A stretch of DNA of 64,000 bases from Flavobacterium sp. SUN052 (GTDB taxonomy: Bacteria; Bacteroidota; Bacteroidia; Flavobacteriales; Flavobacteriaceae), in the NCBI RefSeq assembly GCF_028867935.1, contig NZ_JAPQNS010000005.1, positions 62,001-126,000 of the forward strand. Direction: 5' to 3'. Under the pieces are notes generated by a model. The model did no database searches, was not told the origin of the DNA, and saw only the letters and a program-made list of their open reading frames with translations. The first letter of the stretch is position 1; every line of letters begins with the position of its first letter. The translations under genes were made by a program, and so were the position numbers. Positions 50,731 through 60,261 of this stretch are shown one piece after another.

Positions 50731-51522
50731 TTATTCCTTGTCGCTGCCACCGGGGCCGCGCATAATACCACGCTCAGAGGTACGAATAAAGTTCAGGATT
50801 TCGTCGCGTGAGTCAGAAGCCGGTAGTTCCAGCTCGATGCGGGTAAGGGCTTCTGCATTGTTGAGACCACGCAGATACAAATACCGGTAAATTTCCTGAA
50901 TGCCGTTGATCTGTTCGTTAGTGTAACCCCGCCGACGCAGACCAATTGAGTTGATACCCGTGTAAGACAGCGGCTCACGAGCTGCTTTCGTAAACGGTGG
51001 AACATCTTTCCGTACTAGAGAACCACCGGAGATCATGGCGTGCGTACCGATGCGGGTAAACTGCAACACCGAACTTGATCCGCCGATAATAGCCCAGTCG
51101 CCCATATACACGTGACCAGCCATCTGGACGTTGTTGGTCAGAATGCAATGATTACCAATCCGACAGTCGTGCGCCACGTGGGCGTAGGCCATAATCAGAC
51201 AGTCGCTTCCGATCTCAGTTTTGTAATGTTCTTCAGTACCCCGGCTAATGGTGGCATACTCCCGGATAGTGGTATTATCACCGATATAGGTAAGTGTGTA
51301 TTCGCCTTTGAATTTCAAATCCTGGGGTGTCGACGAGATTACGGCACCGGGGTAAATCTTGCAGTTTTTACCAATTCGGGCACCCTCGTTAATTACTGCG
51401 TGGGACCCAATCCAGGTGCCTTCGCTGATTTCTACGTCCTTGTGAATGATGGCAAATGGCTCGATCACCACATTCTGGGCGATTTTTGCTTCCGGATGGA
51501 CGTAGGCTAATGGTTGAATCAT
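50731..51522 (-). CDS. lpxA: Acyl-ACP--UDP-N-acetylglucosamine O-acyltransferase
   Basis: First enzyme of lipid A synthesis; adds the 3-OH acyl chain to UDP-GlcNAc. The 263-residue protein has a left-handed beta-helix of hexapeptide repeats (IAQNVVIEPFAIIHKDVEIS, GARIGKNCKIYPGAVISSTP), the catalytic His region LIMAYAHVAHDCRIGNHCIL near 113, and the helical C-terminal domain (RGYTNEQINGIQEIYRYLYL). Last gene of an lpxD-lpxC/fabZ-lpxA run on the minus strand. The 75-base gap to lpxC holds a short hairpin (51541-51584). Confidence 0.95.
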   Translation of the reverse strand: MIQPLAYVHPEAKIAQNVVIEPFAIIHKDVEISEGTWIGSHAVINEGARIGKNCKIYPGAVISSTPQDLKFKGEYTLTYIGDNTTIREYATISRGTEEHYKTEIGSDCLIMAYAHVAHDCRIGNHCILTNNVQMAGHVYMGDWAIIGGSSSVLQFTRIGTHAMISGGSLVRKDVPPFTKAAREPLSYTGINSIGLRRRGYTNEQINGIQEIYRYLYLRGLNNAEALTRIELELPASDSRDEILNFIRTSERGIMRGPGGSDKE

Positions 51523-51540
51523 ATCTTTAAGTAACAGTGT

Positions 51541-51584
51541 GCAGTGGCAGCAGGCAGTATCTTGCAGCCAAAACTGCCTACTGC
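51541..51584. repeat. Small intergenic hairpin between lpxA and lpxC/fabZ
   Basis: GCAGTGGCAGCAGGCAGT (51541-51558) faces ACTGCCTACTGC (51573-51584); the arms pair with a small bulge. In an intra-operon gap, so it may adjust relative expression or mRNA stability. Confidence 0.4.
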
Positions 51585-51597
51585 ATTATGCTCCTGC

Positions 51598-52992
51598 TTA
51601 CTTTTTCTTTACTAAACTCGCAATCATATCAGCTTCGCACACCAGGTGACCGGCCACATAACCCCGGCCCTGCATTTTAACGATACCGCGCTTCATGGGG
51701 GACGTAAATTCACAACGCAAAATCAGCGTGTCTCCAGGTAATACATTTCTGCGGAAACGACAGTTCTCTATACCAATCAGGTAGGGCCAGTAGTTTTCAG
51801 GGTCAGGAACGGTGCTTAGCACCAGAATACCCCCCGTTTGTGCCATCGATTCCAACTGCATCACGCCCGGCATAACGGGGTTTCCTGGAAAATGGCCCGG
51901 AAAAAACGGTTCGTTCATCGTAACGTTCTTTATGCCTACTACACTGTTTTCGTCCAGCGCAATAATCCGGTCGATCATCTGAAATGGATACCGGTGGGGA
52001 AGCAGCTGCGCAATCCGATTCATGTCCATCACGGGCGGTTGCTTCGGATCGAATTGAGGTACTTGATTGAGGGCGTTCTTTTGAATCAACTTCTTGATTT
52101 TTTTGGCAAAAGCCACATTGGCAGCATGACCGGGCCGTGCCGCCAGAATCTGAGCCTTAATGGGTCGACCAATCAGCGCCAAATCGCCAATCATGTCCAG
52201 CAGTTTGTGCCGGGCCATCTCATTGGGATAATGTAGCTCCAGATTATTCAATATACCCTCGTCTTTGTTGACACTTACCTTCGGCTTATTCAGTAGTTCG
52301 GCCAGGTAATCCAGCTCACCTTCTTCTACCTTACGATCAACAATGACAATAGCGTTGCTAAGGTCACCGCCTTTAATGAGATTTTGTTTGTGCAAGGCCT
52401 CCAGTTCATGCAGAAACACAAACGTACGGCACATGGCAATCTGATCTGGAAACAGCGTAATATCATTCAGATATGCATGCTGGCTGCTCAGAAACCGCGA
52501 GTTGTAATCGACCATCACCGTCAGGCGATAATCGTTTAGAGGTAAAGCTGCCAGTTCAATATCTTTTTCCTCGTTGCGGTAATGAACGTACTCGTTGACC
52601 TCGAAATAATTTCGGGCTGCATTCTGTTCTTCGAGACCGGCATCGCGCAGGGCGTCCACAAACTTGATCGACGAACCATCCATAATGGGCGGTTCGGGAC
52701 CGTCCAGCTGAATCAGCGCATTGTCGATTTGCAGACCCACCAAAGCGGCCAGCGTGTGTTCTACAGTGTGAATACGAGCGCCGTGTTGCTCAATAGTTGT
52801 ACCCCGCGATAGATCAACTACATTGTCGACATCAGCATCAACAATGGGTTGGCCGGGCAGGTCAATTCGCTGGAATTTATAGCCGTGGTTGCTCGGAGCG
52901 GGCAGAAAAGTCATCGTAGCCTGAACGCCCGTATGTAAGCCTACCCCTGATACTGAAACGGCCTTTAAAATGGTCTGCTGCTTGATATTCAT
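51598..52992 (-). CDS. lpxC: Bifunctional LpxC/FabZ fusion
   Basis: One polypeptide carrying UDP-3-O-acyl-GlcNAc deacetylase (LpxC) and 3-hydroxyacyl-ACP dehydratase (FabZ), a fusion typical of Bacteroidota. LpxC, residues 1-300: VSVSGVGLHTGVQATMTFLP, zinc site HTVEHTLAAL near 75, and ARHKLLDMIGDLALIGRPIK near 257 with the second zinc ligands. FabZ, about 310-464: RIAQLLPHRYPFQMIDRII, FFPGHFPGNPVMPGVMQLES with catalytic His and Glu. Start at 52992 (MNIKQQTI) is preferred; an upstream ATG would add 7 residues. 464 residues is the normal length of the fusion. Confidence 0.95.
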   Translation of the reverse strand: MNIKQQTILKAVSVSGVGLHTGVQATMTFLPAPSNHGYKFQRIDLPGQPIVDADVDNVVDLSRGTTIEQHGARIHTVEHTLAALVGLQIDNALIQLDGPEPPIMDGSSIKFVDALRDAGLEEQNAARNYFEVNEYVHYRNEEKDIELAALPLNDYRLTVMVDYNSRFLSSQHAYLNDITLFPDQIAMCRTFVFLHELEALHKQNLIKGGDLSNAIVIVDRKVEEGELDYLAELLNKPKVSVNKDEGILNNLELHYPNEMARHKLLDMIGDLALIGRPIKAQILAARPGHAANVAFAKKIKKLIQKNALNQVPQFDPKQPPVMDMNRIAQLLPHRYPFQMIDRIIALDENSVVGIKNVTMNEPFFPGHFPGNPVMPGVMQLESMAQTGGILVLSTVPDPENYWPYLIGIENCRFRRNVLPGDTLILRCEFTSPMKRGIVKMQGRGYVAGHLVCEADMIASLVKKK

Positions 52993-53066
52993 AGTTTCCT
53001 GGTAAATCGTCAATTGGGTAATGGGGCAATTTTGGTGTTCAAACCGTTACTTATTTACCTCAATTA

Positions 53067-54095
53067 CTATTCACTTTTTTTCTGTTCCAAGGCCGAAACC
53101 CGTTTTTCAATTTGGGGCAGTTTTCGAATCAATACCTGCGACCGCAAACTCTCCTTAAGGCTTTGCGGGGGCGTTCCATTGAGTGACTGGCCGGGTTCTT
53201 TAATGCTCTTGCCCAGACCCGACTGCGCCCCTACGCTGGTTCGATCAGCAATCTCAATATGGCCGCCAATGCCAACCTGTCCACCAATCACGCAGTGATC
53301 GCCAATTTTTGCCGAGCCAGAAATACCGGTTTGGGCGGCAATAACCGTGTGGCGGCCAATTTCAACGTTATGGCCAATCTGAATCAGGTTGTCCAGCTTG
53401 GCACCTTTGCGGATTACCGTTGAACCCATGGTAGCACAATCGATGGTTGTATTGGCACCCACGTTCACCCAATCTTCTAAAATTACGTTACCTAGCTGCG
53501 GAATGGTTTTGTAAGAGCTATCAGCCTGGGGAGCAAACCCAAAGCCGTCGCTGCCGATTACGGCATTGGGATGAATAGTACAGTGGTTGCCGATAACACA
53601 GTTGTCGAGCACCCGAACACCGGAATGCAGAACGGTATTATCCCCAATCTGAACGTTGTCGCCCACGTAAACGTGCGGATAAATCTTAACGTTAGTACCA
53701 ATGCGGCAATTCTGACCGATGTACGAAAAAGCCCCCCGATACACGTGATCACCCACTTTGCTACTCTCTGCCATGTAGCTGGGTTGCTCGACTCCCATAC
53801 GACCAGATGCCATCTGTCGATGGTACTCTTCGAGAAGCCGGGCAAAGGCTGAATAGGAATTTTCTACAAAAATGAGCGTTGAGGCTACGGGCTGTTTAGG
53901 CTCAAAGGACTCCTCAACGATCACGGCAGAGGCCTGGGTAGTGTATAAAAAAGGCTCATATTTGAGGTTCGACAAAAACGATATACTACCTGGTTGGCCT
54001 TCTTCTATTTTGGCTAACTGGTTGATTTTCAGGGACTCATTGCCCTGTATTTTGCCGTTGATCAGAGCTGCGATTTGCCTGACAGTAAACTCCAT
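53067..54095 (-). CDS. lpxD: UDP-3-O-acylglucosamine N-acyltransferase
   Basis: Adds the amide-linked acyl chain in lipid A assembly. The 342-residue protein has an N-terminal uridine-binding domain ([37 protein letters not shown]), a long left-handed beta-helix ([37 protein letters not shown] with the active-site GFGF) and a C-terminal helix ([21 protein letters not shown]). Upstream of lpxC/fabZ on the same strand, in the order HD hydrolase, lpxD, lpxC-fabZ, lpxA. Confidence 0.95.
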   Translation of the reverse strand: MEFTVRQIAALINGKIQGNESLKINQLAKIEEGQPGSISFLSNLKYEPFLYTTQASAVIVEESFEPKQPVASTLIFVENSYSAFARLLEEYHRQMASGRMGVEQPSYMAESSKVGDHVYRGAFSYIGQNCRIGTNVKIYPHVYVGDNVQIGDNTVLHSGVRVLDNCVIGNHCTIHPNAVIGSDGFGFAPQADSSYKTIPQLGNVILEDWVNVGANTTIDCATMGSTVIRKGAKLDNLIQIGHNVEIGRHTVIAAQTGISGSAKIGDHCVIGGQVGIGGHIEIADRTSVGAQSGLGKSIKEPGQSLNGTPPQSLKESLRSQVLIRKLPQIEKRVSALEQKKSE

Positions 54096-54243
54096 ACGAG
54101 ATTGGTAGCGATAGAGAGTTGCCCAGTTGTGGGCTTATTTTCGGGCGCTAAGGTAGGCAACAAATAGGACTATTCGGTTATTAGCCGGATTATTTCAATT
54201 TATTGGTCAGAACGCCCAATTGTAAATAGAAAAGGCATAGCCA

Positions 54244-55506
54244 TCAGGCAGTAGTTTCGGCCCCAGCCCAGGCGATGTTTTTTGCCCAGCAAATGTAATG
54301 ACGCCGAACAATGTGCGTCAGCGCTTTTATGTTGGGCAAGTCGGAGGCATCGGCAATATCAATTACCTGTCCCGTTTTCAGCTTGATATTAATTTTGTCG
54401 CCTGACGGCAAATAGGCCGCATTAGTGGCCTGGCCTTCAACCAGAAAATAGGACATTTCATCGTCGGTAATGCCTTGCTGATGAAGTTGCTGCTCAATTT
54501 CGCCGACCAGTTCAGGGGCGAATGGTTCGATGGAATGAACAATCTTGTAGAGATGCCGGTCCAGAAGCATAAGGCAGATAGCCGACAACACCCGATCGGG
54601 ATGATTGCTCCACGACTTAATACAGGCCCATACGTCGAAATCATCCAGCTTCGTGAATGCATGCAGATATTGCGGGTCCGTTCTAAACTGGGTAAGGCTT
54701 ACGTCGTTTTCCAGAAACAGTCGGAAAGCAGGCGAAGCAAACATATCGTCGGAACCGGGTTGCCTCAGTAAAAAACGCGCCCGACGTAGCACCTGAATCA
54801 GCATTGACTCCACACAAATAGATGTTTTGTGCAGATAGACCTGCCAGTACATGATCCGACGGGAGTTCAGAAAGTTTTCGATGCTCAGAATGCCTTTCGC
54901 TTCCACCGCCAACTGGTCGTCGACCAGGTCGAGCATTTTAATGATCCGGTCCGCTCCAATGGTTCCCTCCGCCACACCCGTGTAAAAGCTGTCGCGGTTG
55001 AGGTAATCCATCCGGTCCATGTCTAACTGACTCGACACCAACTGGTGGAAAAAGGGTCGCTCGTAGGTGCCTTCAAACATCTGGATGGCGAGTGAAAGCT
55101 GCCCGCCAAACTGCTGGTTCAGGTCTTTCATCAACAAAAGAGATACCTCTTCGTGGGGAACGTCTTCCAGAAAACAGCACTCCAGCACGTGCGAAAAGGG
55201 CCCGTGTCCCACATCATGCAGCAAAATCGCAATCTGAGCGGCTTCGCATTCATCGTCGCTGATCGAATGGCCTTTACCACGCAGCGTCTGAATGGCCTGA
55301 CCCATCAGGTGCATAGCGCCCAAAGCGTGGTGAAAACGAGTATGGAGAGCACCCGGATACACGTACTCCGACATACCCAACTGTTTGATGCGTCGGAGCC
55401 GTTGAAAATACGGATGTTCGACGAGGTCAAAAAGCAGTGCAGAAGGAATCGTTATGAAGCCGTAAACCGGGTCGTTCAAAATCTTCTTTTTATTGACGGA
55501 AGGCAA
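54244..55506 (-). CDS. HD-domain hydrolase (dGTPase-like)
   Basis: Metal-dependent phosphohydrolase of the HD superfamily, 420 residues, similar to dGTPase-like proteins that sit at the front of lpx operons in this phylum. It opens NKKKILNDPVYGFITIPSA, with HHALGAMHLM near 60 and the HD pair in AAQIAILLHDVGHGPFSHVL near 92, then LDMDRMDYLNRDSFYTGVAE near 157. There is no ATG near the expected N-terminus; a TTG at 55504-55506 is the likely start, and a TAnnTTTG box lies 24 bases upstream of it. Substrate not proven. Confidence 0.87.
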   Translation of the reverse strand: MPSVNKKKILNDPVYGFITIPSALLFDLVEHPYFQRLRRIKQLGMSEYVYPGALHTRFHHALGAMHLMGQAIQTLRGKGHSISDDECEAAQIAILLHDVGHGPFSHVLECCFLEDVPHEEVSLLLMKDLNQQFGGQLSLAIQMFEGTYERPFFHQLVSSQLDMDRMDYLNRDSFYTGVAEGTIGADRIIKMLDLVDDQLAVEAKGILSIENFLNSRRIMYWQVYLHKTSICVESMLIQVLRRARFLLRQPGSDDMFASPAFRLFLENDVSLTQFRTDPQYLHAFTKLDDFDVWACIKSWSNHPDRVLSAICLMLLDRHLYKIVHSIEPFAPELVGEIEQQLHQQGITDDEMSYFLVEGQATNAAYLPSGDKINIKLKTGQVIDIADASDLPNIKALTHIVRRHYICWAKNIAWAGAETTA

Positions 55507-55529
55507 GTGGAAACGTGTCTGGTTTGAGT

Positions 55530-55537
55530 CAAAGATA
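55530..55537 (-). promoter_or_regulatory. -7 box (TATCTTTG) before the HD-domain gene
   Basis: Exact TAnnTTTG match, 24 bases upstream of the TTG start, and so probably the promoter of the lipid A operon. I cannot place a clear -33 TTG. Confidence 0.5.
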
Positions 55538-55593
55538 CGGCGGTGAAGTCAGAAAGTTTTGTCTCGAATAGGCAGGAACCTTTCTACCGGCTC

Positions 55594-55624
55594 TTGCAAA
55601 CTGATGTTCACTGTCGTATATTTG
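55594..55624 (+). promoter_or_regulatory. Promoter of the tRNA gene
   Basis: TTG at 55594-55596 and TATATTTG at 55617-55624, an exact TAnnTTTG box, with a 20-base spacer. The tRNA begins 31 bases after the box. Confidence 0.75.
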
Positions 55625-55654
55625 CCCTACAGAAAGGCTTTTTCTGCTCTGTAT

Positions 55655-55728
55655 GGGCTTGTAACTCAGCTGGTTAGAGTAACTGACTCATAATCAGTAA
55701 GTCCTTGGTTCGAGCCCAAGCTGGCCCA
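55655..55728 (+). tRNA. tRNA with CAU anticodon (tRNA-Met or lysidine-type tRNA-Ile)
   Basis: The cloverleaf folds as acceptor GGGCUUG/CUGGCCC, D stem ACUC/GAGU, anticodon stem ACUGA/UCAGU with loop CUCAUAA, and T arm CUUGG-UUCGAGC-CCAAG with A73. The anticodon CAU is shared by elongator Met and by Ile2 (read after lysidine modification), and I cannot separate them. One acceptor pair (position 6 with 67) is U-U, a mismatch. A partial CA rather than full CCA follows, as is normal when CCA is added later. It has its own promoter and terminator. Confidence 0.9.
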
Positions 55729-55731
55729 CAT

Positions 55732-55770
55732 AAACCCCTTTTTCGGCGACGAAGAAGGGGTTTTGTTTTT
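55732..55770 (+). terminator. Terminator after the tRNA
   Basis: AAACCCCTT pairs with AAGGGGTTT around a loop containing CGGCGACG, then a long T tract. Only a few bases after the tRNA. Confidence 0.88.
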
Positions 55771-55831
55771 ACGCGTATCCGTTGTAAATCGCCTGATATC
55801 AAACTCAGTACGTTCCTGATACTCTTCAATT

Positions 55832-56671
55832 ATGACTATACAAACCATAGATACCGGCTTTTTTAAACTCGACGGAGGGGCCATGTTCGGCGTGGTACCG
55901 AAATCACTTTGGAACAAACTCAACCCGGCCGACGAGCGAAACCTGTGCACCTGGGCAATGCGTTGCCTGTTGATTGAAGCCGATAACCGGCTCATACTGG
56001 TTGATACCGGGCTTGGCGACAAGCAGGATGCCCGCTTTTTTGGGCATTACGATCTCCACGGCGATGCTAGCCTGCTAGGCTCCATTCGGAAGGCCGGTTA
56101 CTCCGAAACGGATATTACGGACGTGTTACTGACTCACCTTCATTTTGACCACGTGGGTGGGGCTATCAAGCGTGAACCTGAAGGAGAACTTGTGCCAACG
56201 TTTCCCAATGCGATGTACTGGACGCACAGCGATCATTGGCAATGGGCTACTCATCCAAACCCCCGTGAAAAAGCCTCCTTTCTAAGCGAAAATATTCTGC
56301 CTTTACAGGAGAGCGGACAGTTAACTTTTCTGGATCAGAAACCGGTTGGTGTTTCCGGCCTCGACTTTATTTACGTGGATGGTCATACCGAGAAAATGGC
56401 CTTGCCTAAAATCACCGTAAATAATCAGACGATGCTGTTCTGCGCCGACCTGTTGCCTTCGTCGGCTCATATTCCTTTACCGTATGTGATGAGTTACGAC
56501 GTTCGGCCGTTGCTAACGATGGACGAAAAAGTAAGCGTTCTGACGCAGGCTGCCGCTGAAAACTGGATTCTGGTGTTCGAGCACGATCCGGTAACTGAAG
56601 CCGCCACGGTAGAACGAACCGAAAAAGGTGTGCGGATTAAAGACAAAGGAGCCTTGCGGGAGTTTATATAA
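55832..56671 (+). CDS. Metallo-beta-lactamase-fold hydrolase
   Basis: A 279-residue MBL-fold hydrolase. The zinc motif is HLHFDH (H102, H104, D106, H107), preceded by LILVDTGLG near 54. Further ligands are probably in WTHSDHW and FYVDGHTEKM, the latter near 183-190, and in the later LFCADLLPSSAHIP. The layout resembles the quorum-quenching lactonase/MBL group, but the substrate is not fixed. The next gene starts 2 bases after its stop, so it is cotranscribed with the patatin. Confidence 0.88.
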   Translation: MTIQTIDTGFFKLDGGAMFGVVPKSLWNKLNPADERNLCTWAMRCLLIEADNRLILVDTGLGDKQDARFFGHYDLHGDASLLGSIRKAGYSETDITDVLLTHLHFDHVGGAIKREPEGELVPTFPNAMYWTHSDHWQWATHPNPREKASFLSENILPLQESGQLTFLDQKPVGVSGLDFIYVDGHTEKMALPKITVNNQTMLFCADLLPSSAHIPLPYVMSYDVRPLLTMDEKVSVLTQAAAENWILVFEHDPVTEAATVERTEKGVRIKDKGALREFI

Positions 56672-56672
56672 C

Positions 56673-57437
56673 ATGACTATTGGCATTGTTTTATCGGGTG
56701 GGGGAGCGAGGGGTATTGCGCATCTTGGTGTTCTAAAAGCGTTAATCGAACAGGGAGTTAAGATCGACCGTGTTGCTGGCACAAGCGCCGGTGCCATAGC
56801 CGGGGTGATGTTCGCGAACGGGTATTCCCCCGACGAAGCTCTCAAAATTGTGGAGTCGTCTTCGTTTATGAAGCACCTCCGACCCGCCTGGAACCGGATG
56901 GGCCTGCTCCGTATCGACACCGCTATTGACCTGTATCGTCAATATATCCCTCATGATAGTTTCGAAGGTCTACAGATTCCGTTGCACGTGGCGGCCGTTG
57001 ATCTGAATGAAGGCGATTTGGACGTATTCGAATCGGGCGAACTGATCAGGCCCGTTCTGGCTTCCGCTTGTCTGCCCGGTATTTTCGAACCCATGTTGTT
57101 GAACAAACGACAATACGTAGACGGGGGTGTTCTGAATAATTTGCCGGTCGAGCTAATTCAGAACAAAGTTGACGTAGTGATTGGCTCCCACTGTAATCCG
57201 TTTGGTCTGACAAAGCCAATCACGTCGATGAAGGGTGTCATTGAACGAAGTCTTATTCTGGCTGTACAGAGTAAAACCAAAGAACGTTTCGCAAAATGCA
57301 ATGTGCTCATTGAGCCTCCCGAGTTAGCCAACTATGCGCTCTCGGATGTGAAGCGAGCCCGTGAACTTTTCCGAATTGGTTATCAGCACACCAAATTGAT
57401 GGCCAAACAGATCGATAAAGTGTTATCGGTTGCTTGA
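56673..57437 (+). CDS. Patatin-like phospholipase
   Basis: Lipid acyl hydrolase with the Ser-Asp dyad: GTSAG with S38 and DGG with D150. The phosphate-binding loop GGGARG is near 9-14. The 254-residue length is normal for a single-domain bacterial patatin of the RssA type, and there is no signal peptide, so it acts at the cytoplasmic side of the membrane. Start at 56673 chosen from MTIGIVLSGGGARG. The gene overlaps the histidine kinase frame by several bases. Confidence 0.92.
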   Translation: MTIGIVLSGGGARGIAHLGVLKALIEQGVKIDRVAGTSAGAIAGVMFANGYSPDEALKIVESSSFMKHLRPAWNRMGLLRIDTAIDLYRQYIPHDSFEGLQIPLHVAAVDLNEGDLDVFESGELIRPVLASACLPGIFEPMLLNKRQYVDGGVLNNLPVELIQNKVDVVIGSHCNPFGLTKPITSMKGVIERSLILAVQSKTKERFAKCNVLIEPPELANYALSDVKRARELFRIGYQHTKLMAKQIDKVLSVA

Positions 57438-57504
57438 TCGAAGGTTTCAAGATGGACAACTATCCAAAATACTTATTTTTGTGGATACTTTAGTGTCCAG
57501 ATTT

Positions 57505-59472
57505 ATGCCCAAGTTTAGTTTGAAGGTTGGCCTTAGCCTGTATGGATTTGGACTAGTTGTGTTGACACTTCTGGACGTTTTTTTTCCTTCATCGTTAGTA
57601 AACCCAGATGGCTTTGGCTACCGCCTGACTGATTCCTTCAACCATACATCGCTTAACAACCGGGTGTTGTTTGCGTCTTCATTTCGGCTGGTGCGGGGGG
57701 AGTCACTGACCCATTTGGAGGGGCGTATCCGGCAGACATTTGTGCCCAACAAGAACGTACACGCCATTGCGCATGGGCATTCATCAGTCGTGCCCGAAGG
57801 CTGGGTCTACTTCAGGCTCGCCAACGCATCCGAAACGCAGAAATATGTCGTATTGTCGATGCCGCAACATCGCTGCTCGCGGGCAACACTGTTTCTTGAA
57901 CGGGCTAGGCCACCCTTGGCCGGGCCGCGTTCGGCGGAGCCACCAGCGATTAACCGGCCTTTGGTGACCTCGCTTGATTCGATAGCCACCCTCCTGAACG
58001 ATACTCCTCTGGCGGATCGTTTTTTCCTTAGTTACCGGCATGCCTTTCCCATCACGATTGCACCGGGCCAACAGGTGGGCGTTCTGCTACGAACGAACGC
58101 TTATGTGGGTTTCCATGAGTTTGATTTGAAACTAAGTAGTCGGCGCGCCTTTTTAGAAGATGTACTCAGCGATATTATTCGGGAGTGGCTGGTGATCTTT
58201 ACCTGCCTGATCATCGGTATGGTCTCGCTGATCATTGGCTTTACGACGCCTAGCCAACTCATGAGTACGTTCGGCTTTATGATGATCATGATAACGCTTC
58301 AGGTTGCCTTTTTCTATGGTTACCTGAGTCCATTACCTTATCCCAAATGGACTTCGTTTAGCAGCATTACAATCGGCACCAACATCAAGCTATTGCTGGA
58401 TAGCTCCGTTCAACTGTTTATCTATCAGGCGATCAAACCCGCAATTCGGGAAATCCGCTGGTATAAACCAGTTATGAAGTTTCTGACTGGAATCTGGCTG
58501 GCCTGCATTCTGCTGCATTTTCTGCCTCCACAATTCCACCCCCTTTTTAATGTTCCCGTCAACCGAATAATGACCAGTGCGGCTCTGATTAATTTGGTCT
58601 GGATTGGATATTTCAGCCTGGTTGCCTACCGGCGGGCGGGAATTGTGTATATCGGCTTGTTTTTTCTCATGCTCATTGGTGATGTGGTGGTGAAGCAATT
58701 GAGTGAGCTGATTATGGGAAATGACATATCGCTGCTCAAGTATCCGGCCCAGCACCCGCTTTTGCTAATTGCTATGCTCACCTACCTGATCGCGTCGCAG
58801 TTCAGGCGGGAACTGGTGACCAAGCAACGCCTGCAAAAACAGGTTTCTACCACCCGGCAGCATATGGATACGCTGCGCCGGGAGGAGGTCGAACGCATTG
58901 GCCGTGATCTGCACGATCAGGTAGGCAACACGCTGGCTTCGGCGTTGGGGTACATCACCAGCTCGCAGGCCGAGTCCGATAAACCCCGCGAACTCATCCG
59001 TGACGCTATCACGGAACTGCGATTTCTGAGCCATAATCTGGTGAAAGACGATGACCGACCCCTGACCGAAAAGGTAGAAACCCTGGCGAGCCGGTTCAAC
59101 GACTTCTCGCGCGTCCGGTTCGTTTTTCAGGATTACACCGAAAAAAAGGTTGATTCACTGCCCCGGATTCAGCAGCAGAGTATTTATGGTATTCTACAGG
59201 AACTGCTTACCAATGCGGTCCGGCATTCGGGGGCAAGCGAGGCTCACGTTCAGTTTTTCTGTGATGAGCAAAGCATTGACGTGGCCGTAGAGGACGATGG
59301 TGTTGGCTTCGACCTGACCACCGCCCAAAGCACTGGCATTGGCCTGCAAAATATGTTTAAACGGGCCGAACTAGCCCGAATTACCCTTCGCTTCGACCCG
59401 GTCCCCACGGGTACGAGCGTTTTCCTGAGTATTCCCCGCGATGAACAACTTATACCGAACAGTCCTGATTGA
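57505..59472 (+). CDS. Sensor histidine kinase, 7TMR-DISM/HisKA_3-like
   Basis: Membrane histidine kinase of 655 residues from the chosen start at MPKFSLKVGLSLYG. The first part (about 1-220) is an extracytoplasmic sensor domain; seven to eight hydrophobic segments follow, such as WLVIFTCLIIGMVSLIIGF. The phosphoacceptor is H470 in RIGRDLHDQVGNTLASA, a HisKA_3-type dimerisation domain, and the ATPase domain reads YGILQELLTNAVRHSG and VEDDGVGFDL, then GIGLQNMFKR. The open frame extends upstream to 57430. It overlaps the response regulator gene by 32 bases, so the two form a pair. Signal unknown. Confidence 0.88.
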   Translation: MPKFSLKVGLSLYGFGLVVLTLLDVFFPSSLVNPDGFGYRLTDSFNHTSLNNRVLFASSFRLVRGESLTHLEGRIRQTFVPNKNVHAIAHGHSSVVPEGWVYFRLANASETQKYVVLSMPQHRCSRATLFLERARPPLAGPRSAEPPAINRPLVTSLDSIATLLNDTPLADRFFLSYRHAFPITIAPGQQVGVLLRTNAYVGFHEFDLKLSSRRAFLEDVLSDIIREWLVIFTCLIIGMVSLIIGFTTPSQLMSTFGFMMIMITLQVAFFYGYLSPLPYPKWTSFSSITIGTNIKLLLDSSVQLFIYQAIKPAIREIRWYKPVMKFLTGIWLACILLHFLPPQFHPLFNVPVNRIMTSAALINLVWIGYFSLVAYRRAGIVYIGLFFLMLIGDVVVKQLSELIMGNDISLLKYPAQHPLLLIAMLTYLIASQFRRELVTKQRLQKQVSTTRQHMDTLRREEVERIGRDLHDQVGNTLASALGYITSSQAESDKPRELIRDAITELRFLSHNLVKDDDRPLTEKVETLASRFNDFSRVRFVFQDYTEKKVDSLPRIQQQSIYGILQELLTNAVRHSGASEAHVQFFCDEQSIDVAVEDDGVGFDLTTAQSTGIGLQNMFKRAELARITLRFDPVPTGTSVFLSIPRDEQLIPNSPD

Positions 59473-60070
59473 CGATCACCAGCTTTTTAATGACGGTCTA
59501 CGCCTGATCCTGAGCCACTCGCCCCAGTTTGAGGTAGTTGGACAAGTGTTCGACAGCCGCCGGGCCTACGACACCTGCGCCGGGCTTTCGCCTGATCTGG
59601 TACTGGTTGATTATAATATGCCGCACCTCAACGGAGAGGCTGTTGTGGCCCAGCTTCGACGACTGCCCAAAACCTGCCGGATCGTGATCATCAGCATGTA
59701 CGCCGAGAAAAAAGAGATTGCTCGGTTCAAAGCCCTCAGCGTAGATGGTTTTGTGGCAAAAACGGTGCCTGCCGAGCGACTGATAGCCTTATTGGATCGG
59801 GTGATGCAGGGAGAACAGATTTTTGAATCGGACACTCCTAAGGAGGAATCATTGACAGTGCCTGATCATTTTCGGCTCAAGCAGCAGCTTACCAAACGCG
59901 AAATCCAGATTCTAAAAGGGGTGAAGCAGGGTCTAACCACTGAGCAGATTGCCAGCGAGTATAATCTCAGCTACTTTACCGTGCAAACTCATCGTAAAAA
60001 TATCAGTCGTAAACTGCCTTTCGTGACCCAAAAAGAATGGGTCGATTTTTTAGAGACTTTAGAGGAGTAA
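59441..60070 (+). CDS. Response regulator, NarL/FixJ (LuxR-type) family
   Basis: A 209-residue DNA-binding response regulator, cotranscribed with the preceding kinase. The receiver domain has the acidic pocket IDDHQ at residues 10-14, phosphoacceptor D57 in LVLVDYNMPH, and the lysine in FVAKTVPAE. The C-terminal LuxR-type helix-turn-helix is LTKREIQILKGVKQG, then LTTEQIASEYNLSYFTVQTH. No targets are visible nearby; the surface-protein gene downstream is a candidate but is separated by a strong terminator. Confidence 0.92.
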   Translation: MNNLYRTVLIDDHQLFNDGLRLILSHSPQFEVVGQVFDSRRAYDTCAGLSPDLVLVDYNMPHLNGEAVVAQLRRLPKTCRIVIISMYAEKKEIARFKALSVDGFVAKTVPAERLIALLDRVMQGEQIFESDTPKEESLTVPDHFRLKQQLTKREIQILKGVKQGLTTEQIASEYNLSYFTVQTHRKNISRKLPFVTQKEWVDFLETLEE

Positions 60071-60180
60071 GGGGTGGGGGACATAAAAGCCCCCCCGATC
60101 CGCCAACGAACAGGCGAGGCAAGAATCAATCAGAGACCCATCCAATATTGCTAGAAATAGGGGAAGACGTGTGACCAAAA

Positions 60181-60216
60181 GCAAAAAAAATACCTCGGTA
60201 AAGGTATTTTTTTTGC
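60181..60216 (+). terminator. Strong terminator after the response regulator
   Basis: A 15-bp perfect stem, GCAAAAAAAATACCT pairing with AGGTATTTTTTTTGC, around a 6-base loop. It separates the two-component pair from the surface-protein gene. Confidence 0.92.
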
Positions 60217-60261
60217 GTAAAAATGCTAAGTTCTTTGGGGTTTGATTTATCACACTGATTT

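Noticed and set aside
55666..56022. Minus-strand 118-codon frame over the tRNA
   Set aside because: It covers a tRNA and the start of the MBL gene on the other strand and has no protein signature.
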